From contig JACPCC010000103.1 in assembly GCA_016179995.1 (NCBI GenBank), forward strand, positions 1 through 15,997: DNA of 15,997 bases, read 5' to 3'. Source of the DNA: Candidatus Woesearchaeota archaeon. Its GTDB lineage: Archaea > Nanobdellota > Nanobdellia > Woesearchaeales > GW2011-AR9. The notes beneath the pieces were generated by a model. The model was not told the DNA's origin, searched no databases, and saw only the letters and a program-made list of their open reading frames with translations. Positions 1 through 4,717 of this stretch are shown piece by piece (positions within the stretch are counted from its first letter, which is position 1; each line of letters starts with the position of its first letter). The translations under genes and the position numbers were made by a program.

Positions 1-256
1 CTTTAGCTACTGATTCTAAGGTATGAAGAACATGACACACAGAAAGTGTCTTTCCTGTTCCAGTTTTACCATATATGAATAAATTGGAAGGTTTTTCCAT
101 ACGCAAAGCAGGTGCTAAAACATTGGCCACTTCCTTTAAAAACTCATCACGATATAGTATTTCCTCTGGAACATAAGTAGACAAAAGAACAGATTTATCT
201 TTAAACAAAGAATTTTTAGTGAGATACGCGTTGAAAAAGTTGTTGATATCTGACAT
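1..256 (-). CDS. cdc6: Orc1/Cdc6 replication initiator, N-terminal part (runs off the window)
   Basis: Origin-recognition AAA+ ATPase that binds ORB elements and loads the MCM helicase. Reading the complement from the ATG at 254-256 gives 85 codons before the window edge. The segment STYVPEEILYRDEFLKEVA (about residues 26-44) followed by ALRMEKPSNLFIYGKTGTGKT-like sequence is the typical archaeal Cdc6 N-terminus, with the Walker A motif GKTGTGKT at residues 63-70. Walker B, sensor motifs and the C-terminal winged helix lie outside the window, so completeness cannot be judged. The start is supported by a G-run (GGGGGG) five nt upstream, which can act as a ribosome binding site. The gene is transcribed away from the long AT-rich spacer, the usual position of an archaeal initiator beside its origin. 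Confidence 0.93.
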   Translation of the reverse strand, partial: MSDINNFFNAYLTKNSLFKDKSVLLSTYVPEEILYRDEFLKEVANVLAPALRMEKPSNLFIYGKTGTGKTLSVCHVLHTLESVAK

Positions 257-260
257 GCCG

Positions 261-282
261 ACCCCCCAGCTTCCGATGGAAC
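261..282 (-). promoter_or_regulatory. ORB-like origin recognition box next to cdc6
   Basis: On the minus strand this reads GTTCCATCGGAAG followed by CTGGGGGGT: a TTCC-N3-GGAA dyad followed by a G-string, the layout of archaeal origin recognition boxes (core like TTCCAGTGGAAAC plus a G-run). It lies four nt before the cdc6 ATG. The G-run could equally be the cdc6 ribosome binding site, so the two roles overlap. The match to the ORB consensus is by eye. Confidence 0.6.
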
Positions 283-313
283 TAACTAAATTAAAAATAA
301 TTTTGATTAGAGG

Positions 314-323
314 TTATATAATA
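314..323 (-). promoter_or_regulatory. Possible TATA box of cdc6
   Basis: The minus strand reads TATTATATAA here, about 60 nt before the cdc6 ATG. A start site about 27 nt downstream would give a leader of roughly 35 nt containing the ORB-like element. In DNA this AT-rich the match is weak evidence. Confidence 0.35.
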
Positions 324-333
324 TCTCCTTAAG

Positions 334-342
334 TCCATTGGA
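334..342. promoter_or_regulatory. Possible mini-ORB dyad
   Basis: TCCATTGGA is nearly palindromic and resembles the core of mini-ORBs (TTCCACTGGAAAC) without the G-string. It lies 50-60 bp from the ORB-like box, on the far side of the presumed cdc6 TATA box. Confidence 0.3.
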
Positions 343-428
343 TATGTTAAAGAATATAGTTATTTATTTTGTATATGTACTACACACCAGTTTATAGACG
401 ATAAATAAACATTAGATACCACATAGAA

Positions 429-1290
429 GATATCTTAAAATATTAAATAATAAACTAAATTACCAATAAACCACCTTAAAGATATATCTTAAATGGCTAA
501 ACTCCACCAAAGATTTGAGTTCTACAGGAAATTGTACCTAATAATTATTATCGGTTCGATATATCTTAGGAGTTTGAGTATATCTTGCTTTTTTAAATAT
601 ATTATAACCACCATAACATATCTCAAACCAATTAAGATATCATTATTTTCTATCTACTACAATTCATCGTTCATTATTATTATTTTCTATATTGAAAATA
701 AATATATATCTATCTACAAACCTATACTAATAAATAAATAATAAATAAATAATAAATAAATTAACATTAATAGAAGTAGAATAGGAATAAAATAGAGTAG
801 ATTATAATAAGAATTTGATAGGATAGAACAAGTACGAGTTTAATCTAAAAGGTATAATCATTTTTGACGGTTAATAAGTATACCTGATTGCAATTCGTGG
901 TGTTCTCAATAAGATCCGTATGTAAATTAATTATCGTTAAAACATTCTATTTTTCTTCTTTTGGAACAACTGTAAACTATATTTAATATACCACTAATCT
1001 TAATCTATCTTAAATTTTAGTATATCTAAACACTACTTACCTCTAATTTTGTCGTCTTTAATATCTGTTTAACTTATTATTTATCTATATCTTTCACACA
1101 AAGCATTAAAAAACAATTTTAACCTGATTTCCATAAGAAATATAGGTGTGTCACATATACCAATATACTACTATTGCACCAGATTCGTCAAAAAAAACAG
1201 ACTTAATCCTCAAAAACCTGACTAAATAAATTTAAAATTAGCTAAATTAATTTAAAATCCGAACACTCTTTATTTTACTATATCTAAACC
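429..1290. repeat. Dispersed TATATCTTAA-like motif in the origin region
   Basis: Copies or near copies are seen at about 429-440 (GATATCTTAAAA), 481-493 (GATATATCTTAAA), 558-570 (GATATATCTTAGG), 578-588 (GTATATCTTGC), 617-629 (ACATATCTCAAAC), 1002-1013 (TCTATCTTAAAT), 1019-1033 (AGTATATCTAAACAC) and 1278-1290 (ACTATATCTAAAC). The 481 copy sits in a near-palindrome (AAAGATATATCTTAAA). Most are in the same orientation. AT-rich composition alone will produce some of these. Confidence 0.45.
728..760. repeat. Three perfect 11-bp tandem repeats (TAATAAATAAA)
   Basis: TAATAAATAAA occurs three times head to tail with no mismatch, in the middle of the AT-rich spacer. An 11-bp period is close to one helical turn, so the repeats lie on one face of the DNA. 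A role as DNA unwinding element is inferred from position and composition. Confidence 0.8.
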
Positions 1291-1475
1291 ACCCATAATA
1301 TCAAATCCATTACTTTTCCGAATAAATCTAATATGGACATATTAAATAAGAAAAAAGCCATTAAAGCTACTAACACTAAGCACACTATGATGACTGGATG
1401 ATGTAATAACGTTTCTAAAGTGAAAACTATTACTAAAATAATCAAAACTATTATTAAAAGGCTTAATAAGTCCAT
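1284..1475 (-). CDS. Small two-helix membrane peptide, hypothetical
   Basis: A 63-residue frame of almost unbroken hydrophobic character. Residues 3-20 (LLSLLIIVLIILVIVFTL) form one membrane span, a short polar turn ETLLHHP follows, and residues 28-45 form a second, ending in an amphipathic tail LFGKVMDLILWVV. No family is recognised. No Shine-Dalgarno sequence precedes the ATG at 1473-1475, but the minus strand carries an AT-rich TATA-like stretch at about 1500-1508, 25-33 nt upstream, compatible with a leaderless message. It diverges from the frameshifted ATPase next door. Translated T-rich DNA easily looks hydrophobic, so reality as a gene is uncertain; the well-placed polar turn argues for it. 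Confidence 0.45.
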   Translation of the reverse strand: MDLLSLLIIVLIILVIVFTLETLLHHPVIIVCLVLVALMAFFLFNMSILDLFGKVMDLILWVV

Positions 1476-1575
1476 TAATTGCTTGAAAAGGTGGAAAGAT
1501 ATTTAATAATTTCTCCATTTTAGACTATGAATTAAATATAACTTACGTTTCGCCACTTCATTTTAGATAACTAAT

Positions 1576-2252
1576 ATGATTCAAAATCCTCTATATATTA
1601 CTTTGCACCACTCTTTTTCTTCTACAAACCTTATAGGGGAAACTATGCGTCTACATGATTTAAACTATTTGTCATCTCTTAAAAGTTCATTTTGTATTTT
1701 TTCTGATAGTCGGAATGGCATCACTACTTTAATGAAGAATTTAGCTAAAGGAACCGGAGCTACCTACATCGATGGAATGAGATAGAACAATTAGAATATC
1801 TTCTTAGCTCAGGAAATGGTCCATTCTTATTAGATGAAACTGGATCTTTTTTTAAACGTTTTGAAAATCTAGTTGAACCATTAGATTATCTCATTAAAAA
1901 CTCAGTCTCCAGAAAGTTAGGTTTGCGTCTACATCCAGAAGGTTATCACCTTCTAGAATATCTTGAAAAAAATAATTTTAAAGTCGTAGAAATAGGTAAA
2001 ATTTCATATGAAGAATTTAAAACTGGTTGTGAAAAAGAGTTAAATAAAGCAGAAATGTCTTTTCCATCAAAATACTTAGAATTTGCACATAAAAATTACA
2101 ATTGCCTGGCCGAATCCATTTTATATATAGGTGAAGCTTTTAGAATGTTTATTGAAGAAGAAAGAGAACCTTCTTTAGTAGACGTTAAGCAATCAGTGGA
2201 ACAAAAATATATCTGGTTTAAGTTAAAAAACAAGAGGAACAAGAGGAAATAA
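1576..2252 (+). pseudogene. Frameshifted, degenerate P-loop (AAA-type) ATPase relic
   Basis: Two frames join into one protein. 1576-1785 reads up to TYIDGMR then TAG; the frame one base back, from about 1779, continues EIEQLEYLLSSGNGPFLLDE and runs to 2252. The joined product of about 225 residues resembles an archaeal AAA-type ATPase: SDSRNGITTLMKNLA sits where a Walker A loop (GxxGxGKTTLL) is expected, FLLDE looks like Walker B, and LHPEGYHLLEYLEKNNFKVVEIG then YEEF resembles the post-Walker-B helices and lid. The essential Walker A Lys is Ile (GIT instead of GKT), so ATP binding is probably lost apart from the frameshift. One missing base near 1779 explains the break; a sequencing error is the alternative. 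A TATA-like TTAAATATAA at 1531-1540 could drive it. Confidence 0.6.
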
Positions 2253-2264
2253 AATAAAAAATAT

Positions 2265-2360
2265 TTAAGCCGCAACTAACAAAAACTCTTCCATCTCATC
2301 CATCTCTATAATTGCATAATTATAATTAATCAGATTTTGGTAGCACTTTTTGTAGTCCAT
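2265..2360 (-). CDS. Possible 31-aa peptide downstream of the PRC-barrel gene
   Basis: The complement from ATG 2358-2360 encodes 31 residues beginning MDYKKCYQNLINYNYAII and ending EMDEMEEFLLVAA, then TAA. It starts 21 nt after the stop of the PRC-barrel gene on the same strand, with a weak AGGTA-type ribosome binding site seven to eight nt upstream. The N-terminal half is Tyr/Asn-rich and basic, the C-terminal half acidic. No family recognised. A frame this short can occur by chance, and only its operon-like position favours it. Confidence 0.3.
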   Translation of the reverse strand: MDYKKCYQNLINYNYAIIEMDEMEEFLLVAA

Positions 2361-2381
2361 AATTTACCTGTTCTTATTTAC

Positions 2382-2654
2382 TTATTCATTACTTTCGCTA
2401 GGGCCGCCCGTAGGGATGGCATTCTTAGAAATAATAAATACATCCCCTATGGACTTCACTAATTGATGTGGGACAATAACTCCTTTAGCATTGCCTAATA
2501 CTCTGCTTAAGAATGAATTTTTAGTAGCCTTAATCTTCCAGCCAAAAACTTTATTTCCAGAAACAATAGTATCTTCAATATCGCCAAAATAATCTCCACC
2601 ATCAGTATAAACCATCAAATCATAAGTATCAGTAACTTTTTTCATCTTTAACAT
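2382..2654 (-). CDS. PRC-barrel domain protein
   Basis: A 90-residue single-domain protein of the archaeal PRC-barrel type, a small beta-barrel related to the RNA-processing RimM domain and the photosynthetic reaction-centre H subunit. The pattern YDLMVYTDGGDYFGDIEDTI, then GWKIKAT, then KGVIVPHQLVKSIGDVFIIS is the family's signature order of strands, ending in a short polar tail (PTGGPSESNE). Partners in archaea are not established. The start at 2652-2654 is fixed by a GAGGTGA ribosome binding site (2661-2667, minus strand) six nt away, rather than the internal Met four codons later. It is divergent from the TraB-family gene and may share a message with the 31-aa frame behind it. Confidence 0.85.
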   Translation of the reverse strand: MLKMKKVTDTYDLMVYTDGGDYFGDIEDTIVSGNKVFGWKIKATKNSFLSRVLGNAKGVIVPHQLVKSIGDVFIISKNAIPTGGPSESNE

Positions 2655-2775
2655 TTTTATTCACCTCAAATTTTAACTCTATTTTTCTCCTAATTTTAAA
2701 CATTCCTATTTAATTCTCTCAAAAACTATCACTCGACTGTCACTTTTTTTCTATTGACCGATTAAAGACTGTAAA

Positions 2776-2783
2776 TTTATATA
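2776..2783 (+). promoter_or_regulatory. TATA box of the TraB-family gene
   Basis: TTTATATA centred about 25 nt before the ATG at 2805, so transcription should start at or next to the start codon (leaderless). CCGATTAAAGA lies just upstream (2758-2768) and recurs in front of the next gene. Confidence 0.7.
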
Positions 2784-2804
2784 CTTTTCTATCATCCAGC
2801 GTCT

Positions 2805-3494
2805 ATGCGCCTTAAAATCATCGGAACTTCACACATTGCCCAGCAAAGCGTCCAAGAAATAAAAAAAGCTTTTAACGACTTTAAACCGGACATCATTTCG
2901 GTTGAGCTAGATGTAGATCGCGCCAAATCCCTCTTTCAGCCGCAAACACAAAAAATGTCTTGGTCAGTTATTTTTAAAGTCGGTGTTAAAGGCTTCTTGT
3001 TTGCCAAAATTGCCCAATACGTTCAACAAAAATTAGGCCAATCTGTAGGGATATCTCCTGGCTCTGAGATGAAAACAGCCATGGAGTTGGCGCAAAAAAA
3101 CAAGCTGCAAATAGCTTTTATCGACCAGCCCATTTCTATTACACTAAAAAAGCTTTCCCAACGGTTTTCTTGGAAGGAAAAATGGCACTTTTTTAGCGAC
3201 ATTATGCAAAGTATTTTCCGACCTAAAAAGATGATGAAACAATGGCAAATAACACAGTTTGATTTGCACAAAGTTCCCGAAAAAGAAATTATCTTAAAAT
3301 TAGTTAGTCAATTGCAAGAACGCTACCCCTCAGTTTATCTAACTTTAGTCGAAGAACGCAACAAATACATGTCTCAGCAGCTTATAAAATTATTGCGACA
3401 CCACCCTGAAAAAAGAATTCTTGCCGTTGTCGGTGCAGGACACGAAAAAGGAATGAATGAATATTTGTTGAAAGTGGATTTCTTATACCCCTAA
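2805..3494 (+). CDS. TraB/PrgY-family protein
   Basis: A 229-residue protein of the TraB/PrgY/Tiki-like superfamily, a fold with paired GxxH-type motifs proposed to be metallopeptidase-like; the enterococcal PrgY/TraB members limit pheromone activity, but the archaeal role is unknown. The sequence shows the N-terminal motif GTSH (residues 7-10), SVELDVDR around residues 32-39, ERNKYMSQQL in the C-terminal third, and the second motif GAGHEKG at 210-216, so both signature motifs are present. Many family members carry a C-terminal membrane domain; this one stops soon after the second motif and has only a short moderately hydrophobic stretch near residue 65, so it is probably a short, soluble version. 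The ATG at 2805 is supported by a TATA box at leaderless distance. Confidence 0.85.
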   Translation: MRLKIIGTSHIAQQSVQEIKKAFNDFKPDIISVELDVDRAKSLFQPQTQKMSWSVIFKVGVKGFLFAKIAQYVQQKLGQSVGISPGSEMKTAMELAQKNKLQIAFIDQPISITLKKLSQRFSWKEKWHFFSDIMQSIFRPKKMMKQWQITQFDLHKVPEKEIILKLVSQLQERYPSVYLTLVEERNKYMSQQLIKLLRHHPEKRILAVVGAGHEKGMNEYLLKVDFLYP

Positions 3495-3502
3495 AAGATT
3501 TT

Positions 3503-3521
3503 CCGATTAAAGATTTATATA
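3503..3521 (+). promoter_or_regulatory. Promoter of the 91-aa protein gene
   Basis: CCGATTAAAGA followed directly by TTTATATA (3514-3521). The expected start site, about 27 nt downstream, is near 3543, which excludes the in-frame GTG at 3530 and supports the ATG at 3572. Confidence 0.6.
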
Positions 3522-3571
3522 TAGTAACCGTGAATCATAATTTTTATAATCTCTTTTATCTATTAGAATTT

Positions 3572-3847
3572 ATGGTTGAAGAGATAACTAGAGAGATGGT
3601 TAAAACTACTTTAGATAGTTTAACCAAGAGTATCAGTTCAAGTGATGCGGAATATTTTACTTCTGAATTAATAATTGAAAGAATTGGCCATTATTTAGGA
3701 AAACCAATAGACACTACCTCTCCAAAAATTAAGTATCTAGTTAAAAATTATTTAGACCACTATGTAAGAATGGGCGAAGTATCAAAAATAAGGGTACGTG
3801 ATAGTTCGGATTATCTTTTTGATTTGTTCATCTTTAAATCGAAATAG
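3572..3847 (+). CDS. Small hypothetical protein, possibly DNA-binding helical fold
   Basis: A 91-residue protein beginning MVEEITREMVKTTLDSLTKS. No family is recognised. It appears mostly helical, with SELIIERIGHYLGKPIDTTS and KIKYLVKNYLDHYVRMGEV as likely amphipathic helices, followed by IRVRDSSDYLFDLFIFKSK, which could be a beta wing. That helix-helix-wing order is like a small winged-helix protein, but this is only a resemblance. The frame extends upstream to a GTG at 3530, but that codon lies between the TATA box and the predicted transcription start, so the ATG at 3572 is chosen. It sits between the TraB-family gene and RNase P RNA, each with its own promoter. Confidence 0.65.
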   Translation: MVEEITREMVKTTLDSLTKSISSSDAEYFTSELIIERIGHYLGKPIDTTSPKIKYLVKNYLDHYVRMGEVSKIRVRDSSDYLFDLFIFKSK

Positions 3848-3919
3848 GCACAATCTCATTTTTATCTTCTAAGAGTATATTCTCTAAGAAAAATTCTGAT
3901 AATTAAAACCACCCAAACC

Positions 3920-3927
3920 TTTATAAA
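3920..3927 (+). promoter_or_regulatory. TATA box of the RNase P RNA gene
   Basis: TTTATAAA centred about 27 nt before 3951, where the 5' strand of the first RNase P helix begins. Confidence 0.65.
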
Positions 3928-3950
3928 TTAATCCCCCTTTAATGATAAAA

Positions 3951-4264
3951 AGTAGTAGTGGCAGAAAGCGATGGGTGCAGTAATGTACTCAGGAAAGTCC
4001 GCCCACCTTCAAAAAGCTACCCTTACGGGCGGGAGAAATCCCGAGCTCTGGCTCAGAAACGAGACGTCTATAACTAAGGATGATGATGGCGACGCTTTCA
4101 GCAATGAAAACAAGTTAACCCGTGGACGTTGGTTATGGGAGCGATGAAACGGCGAATCTTAGCTGGTGCAAGTCTTTAACGACGCGTAGTAGAATGCTTT
4201 CAGGAGCTATCGTTGCCTTTCTGGCAATTTGGGCTCTACCAAAGGCGGCTTATGCCACTCTACT
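3951..4264 (+). ncRNA. rnpB: RNase P RNA, archaeal type
   Basis: Catalytic RNA that removes 5' leaders from pre-tRNAs with several archaeal protein subunits. The ends pair as helix P1: GTGGCA (3958-3963) with TGCCAC (4253-4258), extended by AGTAG-type flanks. Conserved region I is AGGAAAGTCCGCC at 3991-4003, and the 3' conserved region is ACCAAAGGCGGCTTATG around 4238-4254. Together they form helix P4: AAG-U-CCGCC (3995-4003) pairs fully with GGCGGCTT (4244-4251), leaving the universally bulged U at 3998. Bacterial and archaeal examples usually have CCGGG/CCCGG there, so the paired change is compensatory. GAAACGAGACG near 4057 and GAAACGGCGAAT then GGTGCAAGTC around 4145-4174 match other conserved segments. 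Length, about 314 nt, is normal. A reading frame starting at 4229 overlaps the RNA and is not used. Confidence 0.95.
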
Positions 4265-4268
4265 TTTT
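4264..4268 (+). terminator. Short T-run after RNase P RNA
   Basis: TTTTT directly follows the 3' strand of helix P1, in the position of an archaeal U-tract terminator. It is only five T long, so it may not act alone. Confidence 0.4.
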
Positions 4269-4306
4269 CACTTAATTTATTGATTTTTAGAAACACTACA
4301 TTAACT

Positions 4307-4501
4307 ATGGCAAAAATACTTTACTTTCCACAAACTAAAAAAACTCCAGTAGACGAATCTGACAAAACTACTGATCCGCTAAATCGACTTTTATTAGACT
4401 TAGAAGCCATAGCCAGGCACTTAAATGAGCCAGTTCAACGGTTTAAGAAGCCAGAAGATTATACTTTTCTTAGACGCCCATATCTTACAAGGGTATACTA
4501 A
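4307..4501 (+). CDS. 64-aa hypothetical protein
   Basis: Begins MAKILYFPQTKKTPVDESDK and continues through DPLNRLLLDLEAIARHLNEP to FLRRPYLTRVY. No family recognised. A disordered, charged N-terminal third is followed by one clear amphipathic helix (LNRLLLDLEAIARHLN) and a basic, aromatic C-terminus. The frame is open back to 4229, but that part lies inside RNase P RNA; the ATG at 4307 has an AT-rich TATA-like stretch (TTAATTTATT, 4272-4281) about 29 nt upstream, fitting a leaderless message. A hydrophobic frame overlaps its end in another register (see 4474-4641), so the true protein may be longer if a frameshift exists. Confidence 0.55.
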   Translation: MAKILYFPQTKKTPVDESDKTTDPLNRLLLDLEAIARHLNEPVQRFKKPEDYTFLRRPYLTRVY

Positions 4502-4641
4502 TTCCTGCAGTTCTACTCCTGTTGGGTTTTTTACTTATCTATTTTTGCCAATTTCTACTATTTCTTCGCAAACTTTATAAAGCAAAAAGAACCATAATTT
4601 ATATTACACTATCGACGATAAAATATAAACTAGAAATTTAA
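4474..4641 (+). other. Open frame with a membrane-span-like translation, no start codon
   Basis: In a register shifted from the 64-aa gene, codons from about 4495 read ILIPAVLLLLGFLLIYFCQ followed by FLRKLYKAKRT and a basic tail, stopping at 4639-4641. A hydrophobic helix followed at once by positive charges is how a real membrane anchor looks. No ATG or GTG opens the frame. It could be the C-terminal anchor of the preceding gene reached by a frameshift or sequencing error, or only a pyrimidine-rich spacer. Confidence 0.25.
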
Positions 4642-4671
4642 AAGTTTATACTATAAAAACACCCCAAAAAA

Positions 4672-4715
4672 CCCTAGAAATAACTAGAAAATACAGCGAA
4701 AATACCACTAAATTA
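4672..4715 (+). repeat. Degenerate 11-bp repeats before gyrA
   Basis: Roughly four units with an 11-bp spacing (CTAGAAATA, ACTAGAAAATA, CAGCGAAAATA, CCACTAAATTA) fill the leader just before the gyrA ATG. The units are diverged, so this is a weak call, noted because perfect 11-bp repeats occur elsewhere in the window. Confidence 0.35.
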
Positions 4716-4717
4716 CT

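Larger units (their letters stand above)
257..1283. other. Candidate replication origin (oriC): AT-rich gene-poor spacer beside cdc6
   Basis: About 1 kb with no convincing gene, made almost wholly of A and T, directly upstream of the initiator gene. It holds the ORB-like box at 261-282, a shorter TCCATTGGA dyad at 334-342, three perfect 11-bp AT repeats at 728-760 and a dozen loose copies of a TATATCTTAA-like motif. Archaeal origins usually lie beside orc1/cdc6 and combine ORBs with an AT-rich unwinding region, and this stretch has both. A reading frame at 493-741 is low-complexity translation of the same AT-rich DNA and is not called as a gene. Confidence 0.65.

Noticed and set aside
493..741. 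82-residue open frame in the AT-rich spacer
   Set aside because: Its translation is low-complexity Ile/Tyr/Ser/Lys sequence as expected from random AT DNA, it has no ribosome site, and it ends at the tandem repeat.
3530..3571. GTG start for the 91-aa protein
   Set aside because: It lies only about 9 nt after the TATA box and so before the predicted transcription start.
4229..4306. Upstream start for the 64-aa gene
   Set aside because: This part lies within the 3' strand of RNase P RNA, including helices P4 and P1; the ATG at 4307 is the sensible start.
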